A DNA stretch of 64,000 nucleotides from Actinoalloteichus_B caeruleus (GCF_000718005.1 NZ_JODV01000003.1); one strand, 5' to 3'; numbered from the stretch's first letter, positions 50,119 through 58,079 are shown. Numbers and translations: made by a program. The notes: a model not told the origin generated them from the letters alone.

Positions 50119-50148
50119 AGCGTACGGGCGCGAGTCTTGGCCGGTCAA
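50119..50148 (-). promoter_or_regulatory. Promoter of the LacI gene at 49006-50049
   Basis: Minus strand TTGACC, 18-nt spacer, TACGCT (complement of 50119-50124). Predicted start near 50112. Confidence 0.55.
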
Positions 50149-50411
50149 GGCGGTGCCGGTGGACCGGGATGTCCAGGGTGGACGCTGGTCGACCGCCACC
50201 GTCCCCTGTGCCCGGTGCACGGAGGGTGGTGGTGACCCCTCCGTCCGCCGGCGGTGACCGCCACGGTGACCGACCACCGCCCCCGCCCCACCGGCCGCCG
50301 ACCCTCCCGGAGGGCCGCGGCGTGCTTCCCCCGCCCGGCGGGGCCACACCCGGGGAGGCGTGCCGGCCGCCCCAGCGTCCGCCGGGTCCGCCACCGGGTC
50401 CGGCGGACGCC

Positions 50412-50441
50412 TTGCCGGTTCCCGTCGGGCCTCCCTAGGCT
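50412..50441 (+). promoter_or_regulatory. Promoter of the ROK gene
   Basis: TTGCCG (50412-50417), 18-nt spacer, TAGGCT (50436-50441); leaves a leader of roughly 120 nt before the GTG start. Confidence 0.5.
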
Positions 50442-50567
50442 CGGTCGCGTTCCGGCCCCGGGCCGTCGCCGGAGGGCAGGGGGCGAACCGGAACCGACAA
50501 CGATGTCAACGGCCTTCCCGAGGGCGACGGGGCGTGTCCGGAGGCCGCGAGCGAGGAGGCGACAACG

Positions 50568-51605
50568 GTGGGGGACACGCTGCTCGTCGCGGACGGGGAC
50601 CGGCACGGCGGCGGGGAGGTGGCGCTGGCGCTCGACGTCGGAGGGACCAAGATCGCCGGTGGCCTGGTGACCGGCGACGGCGCGGTACTCGCCACCGACC
50701 GGGAGGACACCCCGGGGGCCAGGGCCGACGCCGACGACGTCTTCCAGGCGGTGGAGCGACTGGTGCGGCGGCTGCTCGCGCTTCCGGACGCCGACAGGGT
50801 GGAGGTCGTCGGAATCGGCAGCGCCGCGCCGGTCCACCTGGCGGAGGGAGCGGTCAGCCCGGTCAACATCCCGGCCTGGCGGCGGTTCCCCCTGGTCGAC
50901 CGGGTGCGGTCACTGCTCGGCGGCCGCCGCCCGGTCCTGCTGTGCGGGGACGGCCCGGCCTACGCGGCCGCGGAGCACTGGCTCGGGGCCGCTCGAGGGT
51001 TCGACGACGCGATCTGCCTGGTGGTGTCGACCGGAGTCGGCGGCGGGCTGGTCTCGGGAGGGCGACTGCTCCCCGGCCCCTCGGGCAATGCCGGCCACCT
51101 GGGGCACGTCGTGGTGGACGTGGACGGCGACCCCTGTGCCTGCGGCTCGGTCGGCTGCGTCGAGTCGATCGCCAGTGGGCCGTCCATGGTGCGTTGGGCC
51201 CGGGACCAGGGGTGGTCCGGACCGGGGACGGCCACCGCCCAGGACCTCGCCGGAGCGGCGCGGTCCGGCGAGCCGATCCCGGTCGCGGCCTTCGACCGCG
51301 CCGCTCGCGCCCTCGCCGCCGGCATCGTGTCCGCCGCCGCGTTGACGGAGGTACGGGTCGCGGTGGTGGGAGGCGGCGTGGCCCAGGCCGGGCCGCTGCT
51401 GTTCGCCCCGCTGCGCGAGCACCTGGCGGGCTACGCCCGCCTGCCCTTCCTCCGGGGACTCCTGGTGCGTGCGGGTGAGGTCTCGCGCGACGGCGGCCTC
51501 CTCGGCGCCGCCCGGGTGGCCTTCGCCGCGCGGGGGAACGCCGATCCGCGTCGGAGGTCCGGTTCGGGCGAAATCCGGTCGCGGGAGCCGCGCCGGGGCG
51601 GTTAG
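50568..51605 (+). CDS. ROK-family sugar kinase
   Basis: 345 aa. ATP-binding ALALDVGGTKIAGGLV at the N-terminus rather than an HTH shows a kinase, not a ROK repressor. The sugar-binding GNAGHLGH and the zinc signature CACGSVGCVESIASG (three Cys) are intact, and VGGGVAQAG is the adenosine motif. The LSTGVGGGLV-like VVSTGVGGGLVSGG is also conserved. GTG 50568 has GAGGAGGC upstream. Beside a LacI regulator and a RidA gene, it likely phosphorylates a hexose or N-acetylhexosamine. The polar tail after residue ~325 (RRRSGSGEIRSREPRRGG) is not conserved in the family. Confidence 0.9.
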   Translation: MGDTLLVADGDRHGGGEVALALDVGGTKIAGGLVTGDGAVLATDREDTPGARADADDVFQAVERLVRRLLALPDADRVEVVGIGSAAPVHLAEGAVSPVNIPAWRRFPLVDRVRSLLGGRRPVLLCGDGPAYAAAEHWLGAARGFDDAICLVVSTGVGGGLVSGGRLLPGPSGNAGHLGHVVVDVDGDPCACGSVGCVESIASGPSMVRWARDQGWSGPGTATAQDLAGAARSGEPIPVAAFDRAARALAAGIVSAAALTEVRVAVVGGGVAQAGPLLFAPLREHLAGYARLPFLRGLLVRAGEVSRDGGLLGAARVAFAARGNADPRRRSGSGEIRSREPRRGG

Positions 51606-51615
51606 GGTTCGCCCG
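51603..51615 (+). promoter_or_regulatory. Leaderless -10 element for the RidA gene
   Basis: TAGGGT (51603-51608) overlaps the ROK stop codon, with 6 nt to the GTG at 51615. The same TAGGGT-N6-GTG arrangement occurs before the exoribonuclease gene at 3308. Confidence 0.5.
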
Positions 51616-52034
51616 TGCCAGCACACCTGCGCCTGAACCGCTCGTCCACCCTCTCCGACGTGGCCGAGTACGCCTACTCCACGACCGTCGCTCCAGGAAC
51701 CGAACTGATCTACACGGCGGGCGCCTGCCCGCTCGACGCCGAGGGCCGCACCGTGGCCGTCGGCGACTACGCCGGGCAGGCCCGGCGGGTGATGGCGAAC
51801 CTCGCCACCGCCCTCGGCGAGGCCGGAGCCGGGCTCGCCGACGTCGTGCGCACCACCGTCTACGTGGCCTCCACTCGGCAGGAGGACCTGGTGACCGCCT
51901 GGGAGGTGGTGCGGGACTCCTTCGCCGAACACCAGCACGACCCGCCGAGCACGCTGCTCGGGGTGGCGGTCCTGGGCTACGACGACCAACTCGTGGAGGT
52001 CGAGGCGGTCGCCGCAGTTCCTGCCGCCGAGTAG
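51615..52034 (+). CDS. RidA/YjgF/YER057c-family protein
   Basis: 139 aa trimeric-type RidA protein; these hydrolyse reactive enamine/imine intermediates. YAYSTTVAPGTELIYTAGACPLD at the N-terminus, VRTTVYVASTRQEDLVTAW in the middle (the conserved Arg of RidA is at VRTTVYV), and PPSTLLGVAVLGYDDQLVEVEAVA at the end. The Arg105-type residue of classical RidA (PaRxxV) is replaced by STLLGV, so it belongs to a Rid subgroup other than RidA itself. Starts 9 nt after the ROK gene, with its own leaderless promoter. Confidence 0.85.
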   Translation: MPAHLRLNRSSTLSDVAEYAYSTTVAPGTELIYTAGACPLDAEGRTVAVGDYAGQARRVMANLATALGEAGAGLADVVRTTVYVASTRQEDLVTAWEVVRDSFAEHQHDPPSTLLGVAVLGYDDQLVEVEAVAAVPAAE

Positions 52035-52095
52035 TCCGAACCGGGCCGTGACCACGACCAGCCCCGGGTTCCGCCGCGACCTCCGGGGGAGCGGG

Positions 52096-52317
52096 TCAGC
52101 GGGCGCGCTTGCGGAGGCCCCGGTCCACCTCACTGCGTTGCTTCCCCCGTTCGGGGGACCGCTGCCGCTCCGCGTGCCCGGTGTGGTGCGGCAGGTGCTC
52201 CGATGCCTTGGACGCCCCCAAGGTGACCTGGGCATGACTCGGCGTGGTGCCCTCGGCCCTGGCCTGGCGGGCCCGGTTCCGGCGTTGGGTGTTGTCGCCT
52301 TCCATCTGTTTGCCCAT
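52096..52317 (-). CDS. Small basic conserved actinobacterial protein
   Basis: 73 aa, very basic, hydrophilic, without membrane segments. The pattern MGKQMEGDNTQRRNRARQAR, then GTTPSHAQVTLGASKASEHL and a basic tail with ERGKQR resembles small actinobacterial proteins (GASKQ-type) often next to transport or stress genes. ATG 52317 has only a GAGGGC directly before it; ATG 52305 is an alternative. Function unknown; nucleic-acid binding is conceivable from charge alone. Confidence 0.6.
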   Translation of the reverse strand: MGKQMEGDNTQRRNRARQARAEGTTPSHAQVTLGASKASEHLPHHTGHAERQRSPERGKQRSEVDRGLRKRAR

Positions 52318-52640
52318 GCCCTCGGGGTTCCCGCCGCCCACCCCGGCTAATCGCCGGACACCGGGGGTGGCGTCCGCCCAGGGCGGGAACGCGCCCCGGC
52401 GGTGGCCACCGGGACCTCCCTCGCCCGTCACGGGCCGCCCGAGGCCGGGCCGGGGCGACCTCGGCGGGCCGGCCCCGGGCCGAGGGCCCCGGTGGTCCTC
52501 CCGCCCGACTCCCGGGTGCCCCTCCTGGTGGCGCGGTTCCGTCCGAGCAGGGGTCCGGGCGGAACCAGACGTGGTCCTGGTCCGTTGCCCCCGCAGGAGC
52601 GGCACGTCACGTGACGCGAGGACGTGGGACGGAGCGGACC
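52318..52640. other. Divergent intergenic region
   Basis: 323 nt, uniformly GC-rich, between the small basic protein and the GlsB-type membrane protein. The GGAG at 52631-52634 is the ribosome site of the latter. No promoter could be assigned. Confidence 0.35.
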
Positions 52641-52895
52641 ATGATCGGTTTCCTGGTGGCGGGCCTCATCATCGGAGCCCTCGCCCGGCTCGTGAAGCCG
52701 GGCAGGCAGAACCTCGGGTTGTTGGCCACCCTCGGACTCGGACTGGTGGGCTCGGTCATCGGCGGCACCATCGCCAGCCTGCTGGGCACCGGCGACATCT
52801 TCGAACTCAACATCCTCGGCTTCATCGCCGCGGTCGTCGCGTCGGTGCTGCTGATCGGCGTGGCGGAGGCACTCGTCGGCAGGCGGAGCGGCTGA
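52641..52895 (+). CDS. GlsB/YeaQ/YmgE-family stress membrane protein
   Basis: 84 aa made of three hydrophobic segments (MIGFLVAGLIIGALARLV, LLATLGLGLVGSVIGGTIASLL in outline, and ILGFIAAVVASVLLIGVAEALV) with short GRQNLG and GTGDIFELN loops, the standard layout of the family once called transglycosylase-associated. Small inner-membrane protein, usually induced by envelope or acid stress. The ATG at 52641 has GGAG 6 nt upstream. Convergent with the transketolase gene. Confidence 0.9.
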   Translation: MIGFLVAGLIIGALARLVKPGRQNLGLLATLGLGLVGSVIGGTIASLLGTGDIFELNILGFIAAVVASVLLIGVAEALVGRRSG

Positions 52896-52916
52896 GGGGC
52901 CCCGCGCTCAGGGCGG

Positions 52917-54773
52917 TCAGCCCACGACGGTGGGGCTCGGGTTGCGGAGCAGGTGACGTGCCGCCGCGACGACGGCGTCCGCGTCGATGCCCGCGGCGTG
53001 CGTCAGCTCCGCCGGACTGCCTGAGACCGGCATGTCGCGCACACCGAGAACGCGGACCGGTGGCCGGTCGGCCACTCCCGCCAGTGCGCTGAGGACCGCC
53101 TCGCCCAGCCCGCCTTCCGGCCAGTGGTCCTCCACCGTGATCACCGCCCTGCTCTCCGATGCCGCCGCGGCCAGGGTGACCGTGTCGATCGGCTTCACCG
53201 AGTAGCAGTCGATGACCTTGGCGAGCACGCCCTCGGCTTCCAGCACGTCGGCGGCCCGTTCGGCCTCGTCGACGGTGATACCGCAGGCGACGATCGTCAG
53301 ATCGTCGTGGTCGGTGGCCCTGACCACCCGACTACCGCCGATGCTGACCTCCTCGTCCGGCGGCGTCCGCACCGGTGTCTTCCCACGCAGGGTGCGCAGG
53401 TAGCTGATGCCGGGGCGGTCGGCCATCGCCTCCACCAGGCGGGCTGCCTGGTTGGCGTCGGAGGGGTGGAGGACGGCGCTCCCGTGGACGGCTCGCAGCG
53501 CGGCCATGTCCTCCAGCGCCATCTGCGAGGGACCGTCCTCCCCGATGGAGACGCCGGCGTGCGAGCCGCAGAGCCGCAGGTCGGCCCGTGAGACCGCGGC
53601 CATGCGGACGAAGTCGTACGCCCGGCTGAGGAAAGCGCCGAAGGTGGAGGCGAACGGCACCCAGTTCCGAGCCTGCATCCCCACGGCGGCGGCGATCATC
53701 TGCTGCTCGGCGATGAACATCTCGAAGTAGCGGTCGGGATGCGCGCGGGCGAACAGCTCGGAATGGGTGGAGTTGGAGACCTCGCCGTCGAGCGCGACGA
53801 CGTCGCCCCTGGCCGCGCCGAGAGCCGTCAGCGCCTCCCCGTAGGCGAGCCTCGTCGCGACCTCCTCCCCCACCTCCCACCGAGGTGGGGTCGCCTCCCC
53901 GACGGGGAAGCGGTGCGGAGTCCCGGTGTTCTCCGGGGCCGCGACCCGGACGCCGAGGTTCCGCTCACCGCCCAGTTCCCGCACGGCACCCTCCGGATCG
54001 TCGAGGGGCTTGCCGTGCCGTCCGGGCTGGTCAGCCACCGCCCGGACGCCGTGGCCCTTCTCCGTGCGCGCGAGGACGGCGGTGGGACGCCCGGTGGTGG
54101 CCACCGCCTCGGCGAACGCCTCGTCCACGGCCGCGAGATCGTGGCCGTCCACGACGACGGCGTGCCAGCCGAAGGCGCGAGCGCGGGCCGCGTACCCGTC
54201 CATGTCCCAGCCGAGCATCGTCTCCCCGGTCTGCCCCAGCCGGTTGACGTCGACCAGCACGGTCAGGTTGTCGAGGCCGTACCAGGCGGCGTGCTGGAAC
54301 GCCTCCCACACCGAGCCCTCCGCCATCTCCGAGTCACCGCACAGCGCCCACACGCGGTAGGGCAGCCGGTCCAACCGCGCCCCCGCCAGGGCGAGTCCCA
54401 CCGCGACCGGGAGCCCCTGGCCCAGGGAGCCGGTGGCCACGTCGGTCGGCGGGATGCGCGGTGTCGGGTGGCCCTCGAGCCTGCTCCCGAACTCCCGGAA
54501 GGACAGCAGCTCCTCGTCGTCGATGGCTCCGGCGGCCTTGAGCAGCGAGTAGTACAGCGGGGACGCGTGGCCCTTGGAGAAGACGAGGTGGTCGTTGTGG
54601 GGGTTGCCGGGGTCGGTGAAGTCGAGCCGCAGGTAGCCGTCGAGCAGGACGGCCATCAGGTCGGCCGCCGACATGGACGAGGTCGGGTGGCCAGACCCGG
54701 CGGCGGCGCTGGAACGCACCGAGTCAACCCGGAGCTGTTGGGCGAGTTCGTGGCGGAATGTCTGGTCTGCCAT
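52917..54773 (-). CDS. Transketolase, single-chain, animal-type length
   Basis: 618 aa thiamine-diphosphate enzyme moving C2 units between sugar phosphates. TPP/Mg motif GDSEMAEGSVWEAFQHAAWYG then LVDVNRLGQ; N-terminal GSGHPTSSMSAADLMAVL with the catalytic His; catalytic Glu of the pyrimidine domain in EMFIAEQQMIAAAVG; phosphate-binding SHAGVSIGEDGPSQM. The chain is about 40-60 residues shorter than classical bacterial TktA and resembles the compact animal/archaeal-like type. ATG 54773 with GGAGGG ~11 nt upstream. It precedes a membrane-protein/LacI pair on the same strand and lies near a formaldehyde-dehydrogenase-type gene; DHA synthase activity was considered but length and motifs do not demand it. 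Confidence 0.9.
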   Translation of the reverse strand: MADQTFRHELAQQLRVDSVRSSAAAGSGHPTSSMSAADLMAVLLDGYLRLDFTDPGNPHNDHLVFSKGHASPLYYSLLKAAGAIDDEELLSFREFGSRLEGHPTPRIPPTDVATGSLGQGLPVAVGLALAGARLDRLPYRVWALCGDSEMAEGSVWEAFQHAAWYGLDNLTVLVDVNRLGQTGETMLGWDMDGYAARARAFGWHAVVVDGHDLAAVDEAFAEAVATTGRPTAVLARTEKGHGVRAVADQPGRHGKPLDDPEGAVRELGGERNLGVRVAAPENTGTPHRFPVGEATPPRWEVGEEVATRLAYGEALTALGAARGDVVALDGEVSNSTHSELFARAHPDRYFEMFIAEQQMIAAAVGMQARNWVPFASTFGAFLSRAYDFVRMAAVSRADLRLCGSHAGVSIGEDGPSQMALEDMAALRAVHGSAVLHPSDANQAARLVEAMADRPGISYLRTLRGKTPVRTPPDEEVSIGGSRVVRATDHDDLTIVACGITVDEAERAADVLEAEGVLAKVIDCYSVKPIDTVTLAAAASESRAVITVEDHWPEGGLGEAVLSALAGVADRPPVRVLGVRDMPVSGSPAELTHAAGIDADAVVAAARHLLRNPSPTVVG

Positions 54774-54840
54774 GTCGGGTGCACCCTCCTGACGGGTCGT
54801 CACGGTCGTGTCTGGTGCCGGCCCGCGCGCCGCGCGGTGG

Positions 54841-55305
54841 TCAGGCCCGGGACGTGGCGTCGAGCGTCCAGGTGGTCGCCAGGCCGAAGGCCAGGTGCGG
54901 GAGCACGTCGCTCGCCCAGTCGCGCGGGCGCCAGCGGCGGGGATCGGACACCCCGAGGGCGGCCATCGGGACGTCCGAGGCGGTCATGGCCGCCGCCGTG
55001 GTCGTCAGGACGGCGGTCGTGCGGGATGGTCGCCAGCCGAACCGGCGCGCCGCGCCGGCGGCGGCACCCACCGCGACTCCGGTCAGGATCCCCAGCAGGG
55101 CGCCGGCACCGCTGAGGCGGTCGCGGCGGTTCGCCGGCCTCCCTGGCACGGCCACCCCGGCGTGGCCGAGCAGCCTTTCCGCCGTCTCCTCAGGCGCCGA
55201 GCTGGGGCCGCGTCCACGCAGGACCATGTCCAGGTACGTGACGCCGTTCAGCGCGGTCGTCCCGGCAGCGCCGGCCGCCGCGCCCCGCAGTACCGAAACC
55301 ATCAT
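54841..55305 (-). CDS. Small membrane protein coupled to a LacI regulator
   Basis: 154 aa. Hydrophobic segments near 5-25 (LRGAAAGAAGTTALNGVTYL), 70-92 (SGAGALLGILTGVAVGAAAGA in outline) and 98-125 (TTAVLTTTAAAMTASDVPMAAL), then DWASDVLPHLAFGLATTW. The ATG start overlaps the LacI stop (ATGA). This resembles small actinobacterial membrane proteins of unknown function whose C-terminal half is mostly hydrophobic. Its coupling to LacI may be incidental. Confidence 0.7.
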   Translation of the reverse strand: MMVSVLRGAAAGAAGTTALNGVTYLDMVLRGRGPSSAPEETAERLLGHAGVAVPGRPANRRDRLSGAGALLGILTGVAVGAAAGAARRFGWRPSRTTAVLTTTAAAMTASDVPMAALGVSDPRRWRPRDWASDVLPHLAFGLATTWTLDATSRA

Positions 55306-56369
55306 CCCGTCGGGGTTCCCCGGCGAGGAGCCGGGAAACCGAGGGACGGGGCCGAGGTGCTCGCGCGTTTCACCAGGCAGGTGGACAGTTCGATGCGGTC
55401 CGCCTCGGCGGTCTCGCCCCGCATCAGGCGCACCAGCAGGCCGATGGCCGCCGAGGCCATCTCGTTCAGCGGCTGGCGCACGGTGGTCAGCGCCGGTCGT
55501 GCCCACCTGGCCTCGGGCAGGTCGTCGAAACCCACCACGCTGAGGTCCTCGGGTACGGTCAGTCCCCGTTCCCGGGCCGCGTCGCAGACGCCCAACGCCA
55601 TCTGGTCCGTGCAGGCGAACACGGCGGTCGGTGGTTCGGGGAGGTCGAGCAGGTCGCCGGCCCGCCGTCGCCCGCTCTCCAGGGTGAAGTCCCCCACAGC
55701 GATCAGCTCGGGGAGGACGGGCAACCCCGCCGCCGCCATCGCCGACCGGTAGCCCGCCAGCCTGGCCTGGCCGCACAGCCTGTCCTCGGGCCCGCTGACC
55801 ACGGCGATGCGCCGGTGACCGGCCCGCAGCAGGTGTTCGGTCGCGCTGACACCACCAGCCCAGTTGGTCGCTCCCACGGAGGGGACACCCGGTGGCGGTA
55901 CGGACACGGGGTCGAGCACGACGTAGGGGATGCGGTGGTGGCGCAGCCACTCCCGTTGCGAGGGCGTGGGTTCGACGAGGACGAGCAGCACACCGGCGGT
56001 CCCCCGGTCGGCCACCCGGTCCAACCAGCCCCGGCCGGTATGCCCGGTGCCGGTCCGGGCGGCCGAGACGACGATGTCCAGCCCCACCCGGTAGGCGGCG
56101 TCCTCCACCCCGCTCAGGATCGTCGTCGCCCACGAGGCGCCCAGGCCGTGGATGACCACGTCGATGGGACCTCCGACCCCGTCCCGGGGAGCGCGGACCA
56201 CCGGACGGCGCATGTAGCCGCGACGTTCCAGTACCTCGCTGACCCGCCGCCGGGTGTGCGGGGCGACGTCCTCGCGCCCGTTGACGACCTTCGAGACCGT
56301 GGGTACGGAGACCCCTGCCTCCCTGGCGATCACCGCGAGGGTGGGGCCTCCGTGTGCTGTGCCGGGCAT
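55302..56369 (-). CDS. LacI-family transcriptional regulator (second)
   Basis: 355 aa. HTH: TLAVIAREAGVSVPTVSKVVNGR, hinge VAPHTRRRVSEVLERRGYMRR. Effector domain with IDVVIHGLGASWATTILSGV, VGATNWAGGVSATEHLLRAGH, FACTDQMALGVCDAARERGL and LSVVGFDDLPEARWARPALTTV. ATG 56369 chosen because GGAGG lies 11 nt upstream; a GTG at 56381 would have none. It is divergent from the formaldehyde-dehydrogenase-type gene. Both promoters carry identical hexamers and each is close to a GATATTTCGG element. Confidence 0.92.
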   Translation of the reverse strand: MPGTAHGGPTLAVIAREAGVSVPTVSKVVNGREDVAPHTRRRVSEVLERRGYMRRPVVRAPRDGVGGPIDVVIHGLGASWATTILSGVEDAAYRVGLDIVVSAARTGTGHTGRGWLDRVADRGTAGVLLVLVEPTPSQREWLRHHRIPYVVLDPVSVPPPGVPSVGATNWAGGVSATEHLLRAGHRRIAVVSGPEDRLCGQARLAGYRSAMAAAGLPVLPELIAVGDFTLESGRRRAGDLLDLPEPPTAVFACTDQMALGVCDAARERGLTVPEDLSVVGFDDLPEARWARPALTTVRQPLNEMASAAIGLLVRLMRGETAEADRIELSTCLVKRASTSAPSLGFPAPRRGTPTG

Positions 56370-56500
56370 GCGAGGTGCCACCTCCGTCGACGTTGACCTC
56401 GAGCTGGCGGAGCCGGGGGAGGGAGGTCCCGCCGGCGGTGTTGGAGCGGAACGGGGAGCGTCGGTATCCGAGTTGATGCGGAGTTTCTACGGACGTCATA

Positions 56501-56514
56501 CGATATTTCGGATA
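56501..56514 (+). promoter_or_regulatory. GATATTTCGG-type element, copy 4
   Basis: CGATATTTCGGATA abuts the -10 of the leftward LacI promoter (minus), so a bound protein would sit at about its transcription start. Confidence 0.55.
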
Positions 56515-56542
56515 CGGTAATCAGGCTCGTTTCCCTGGTCAA
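56514..56542 (-). promoter_or_regulatory. Promoter of the LacI gene at 55302-56369
   Basis: Minus strand TTGACC (complement of 56537-56542), 17-nt spacer, TACCGT (complement of 56514-56519), an excellent housekeeping-type match. Confidence 0.65.
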
Positions 56543-56592
56543 AGTCCCGGTGTCTCCCTCGCGTACCTGGTTCACCAGCCGAGGGCCCGCCC

Positions 56593-56621
56593 TTGACCAG
56601 CCCGCTGAAAACGCTTACCGT
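56593..56621 (+). promoter_or_regulatory. Promoter of the formaldehyde-dehydrogenase-type gene
   Basis: TTGACC (56593-56598), 17-nt spacer, TACCGT (56616-56621). Hexamers and spacing are identical to the divergent LacI promoter. Confidence 0.65.
56607..56618. promoter_or_regulatory. LacI-type operator candidate
   Basis: GAAAACGCTTAC, an imperfect palindrome around a central CG (8 of 12 positions symmetrical), as in LacI/GalR operators. It overlaps the -10 of the rightward promoter, where binding by the divergent LacI protein would block transcription. Confidence 0.5.
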
Positions 56622-56642
56622 AGATGGTCGCCAAGCGCGGTG

Positions 56643-56658
56643 TCCGATATTTCGGACT
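56643..56658 (+). promoter_or_regulatory. GATATTTCGG-type element, copy 5
   Basis: TCCGATATTTCGGACT contains the symmetric TCCGA-N4-TCGGA. The ATTTCGGACT part starts about 21 nt downstream of the predicted transcription start of the rightward promoter, as copy 3 does at 45.5 kb. Confidence 0.55.
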
Positions 56659-56811
56659 ACTCGTGGGTCGCTGTTCGCGACTCGTCGGTGGCGGCCCGAC
56701 GACGCGGGCGAACGAACCAGCCCGCCTCCGCACCCGGCTCCTCGGCGGACACTGGAGGTCGGGAGGTGGTTCCGCCGCCCCCCTTCCACCGCATGGTTGG
56801 AGGCGAGAACG

Positions 56812-58038
56812 ATGAGTGCGAACAGAGCGGTCGCCTACGTCGGACCCGGCCAGGTCGAGGTGCAGGACATCGACTTCCCCGCTCTCGAACTGCGTGACGG
56901 CCCCGGGGTGGACCCCGCGAACGTGGGCCGCCAGTGCCAGCACGGCGTGGTGCTCAAGGTCCTGGCGACCAACATCTGCGGCAGCGACCAGCACATGGTC
57001 CGAGGTCGGACCACCGCCCCCCGTGACCTGGTGCTCGGTCACGAGATCACGGGCGAGGTGATCGAGGCCGGCCGGGACGTGGAGTTCGTCCAACCGGGCG
57101 ACATCGTCTCGGTCCCCTTCAACATCGCCTGCGGGCGGTGCCGCAACTGCAAGGAACGCCAGACGGGCATCTGCCTGAACGTCAACCCCGCCCGCCCTGG
57201 AGGCGCCTACGGCTACGTGGACATGGGGGGATGGGTCGGGGGGCAGGCCGAGTACGTGATGGTGCCCTACGCCGACTTCAACCTGCTGCGTTTCCGCGAC
57301 CGGGACCAGGCCCTGGCGAAGCTCCTGGACCTGACCATGCTCTCCGACATCTTCCCCACGGGTTTCCACGGAGCGGTGACCGCGGGCGTGGGTGTGGGCA
57401 GCACGGTGTACGTCGCCGGTGCGGGTCCGGTCGGCCTCGCCGCCGCCGCGTCCGCGCGGTTGCTGGGCGCGGCCGTCGTCATCGTCGGGGACCTCAACGC
57501 CGAGCGCCTGGCGCAGGCCCGCGGCTTCGGGTGCGAGACCGTGGACCTCACCCAGGGTGGACTCGGCGAAAGGATCGCCGAGCTCCTCGGCGTCCCCGAG
57601 GTCGACTCGGCGATCGACGCGGTGGGCTTCGAGGCGAAGGCGCAGGAAGCGGGAGCGGGTGAGGCACCGGCCACCGTGCTGAACTCGGTCATGGAGGTCA
57701 CGAGGGCGGGCGGCAGCCTCGGCATCCCGGGTCTCTACGTCACCGAGGACCCCGGCGGCGTCGACAGCGAGGCACGGCACGGCTCGCTGCGCATCCGCCT
57801 CGGGCTCGGCTGGGCCAAGAGCCACACCCTGCACACCGGGCAGTGCCCGGTCATGAGGTACCACCGCCAACTGGCGATGGCGATCTTGCACGACCGGGTG
57901 CACATCGCGAAGGCGGTGAACGCCACCCCGATCCCGCTGGACGACGCACCGCGCGGCTACGCCGAGTTCGACCGGGGCGCCAGCCGCAAGTACGTGCTGG
58001 ACCCGCACGGTGCCCTCGACGGGGTGCGGGCGGTCTGA
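56812..58038 (+). CDS. Zinc alcohol dehydrogenase family, glutathione-independent formaldehyde-dehydrogenase/dismutase type
   Basis: 408 aa with tightly bound NAD expected. Catalytic zinc: Cys in NICGSDQHMVRGRTT, His in LGHEITGEVIEAGRDVE; structural zinc: CGRCRNCKERQTGIC. The segments NPARPGGAYGYVDMGGW, GGQAEYVMVPYADFNLL, DIFPTGFHGAVTAGVG and VAGAGPVGLAAAASARLLGA closely match, from memory, the Pseudomonas putida formaldehyde dehydrogenase. GGAGG 8 nt before the ATG. It oxidises or dismutates formaldehyde or another aldehyde. Divergent from LacI and convergent with the cupin. The physiological aldehyde may come from sugar or methyl-group degradation. Confidence 0.9.
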   Translation: MSANRAVAYVGPGQVEVQDIDFPALELRDGPGVDPANVGRQCQHGVVLKVLATNICGSDQHMVRGRTTAPRDLVLGHEITGEVIEAGRDVEFVQPGDIVSVPFNIACGRCRNCKERQTGICLNVNPARPGGAYGYVDMGGWVGGQAEYVMVPYADFNLLRFRDRDQALAKLLDLTMLSDIFPTGFHGAVTAGVGVGSTVYVAGAGPVGLAAAASARLLGAAVVIVGDLNAERLAQARGFGCETVDLTQGGLGERIAELLGVPEVDSAIDAVGFEAKAQEAGAGEAPATVLNSVMEVTRAGGSLGIPGLYVTEDPGGVDSEARHGSLRIRLGLGWAKSHTLHTGQCPVMRYHRQLAMAILHDRVHIAKAVNATPIPLDDAPRGYAEFDRGASRKYVLDPHGALDGVRAV

Positions 58039-58045
58039 CCCCGCC

Positions 58046-58079
58046 GCGGCGCCCTCGGAGTCCCACCGAGGGACGCCGC
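58046..58079. terminator. Bidirectional hairpin terminator
   Basis: 13 paired bases with one bulged A: GCGGCG+CCCTCGG (58046-58058) against CCGAGGG+CGCCGC (58066-58079), loop AGTCCCA, between convergent genes. Confidence 0.65.

Larger units (their letters stand above)
50050..50567. other. Divergent region between LacI and ROK genes
   Basis: 518 nt with no supported gene. Contains the LacI promoter (50119-50148, minus) and the ROK promoter (50412-50441, plus), with a long very GC-rich middle. The ROK leader of about 120 nt is otherwise featureless. Confidence 0.5.
56370..56811. other. Divergent control region, LacI / aldehyde dehydrogenase
   Basis: 442 nt holding two back-to-back promoters (56514-56542 minus, 56593-56621 plus), a LacI-type operator candidate (56607-56618) and two GATATTTCGG elements. 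Less GC-rich than its surroundings. No gene found. Confidence 0.6.

Noticed and set aside
50568..51605. ROK-family transcriptional repressor
   Set aside because: The N-terminus goes straight into the kinase ATP motif (DVGGTKIAGG) with no HTH before it.
52917..54773. Dihydroxyacetone synthase (formaldehyde-fixing transketolase) near the formaldehyde-dehydrogenase-type gene
   Set aside because: The protein is shorter than known DHA synthases and shows ordinary transketolase motifs; nothing in sequence shows formaldehyde specificity, and no methylotrophy genes are present.
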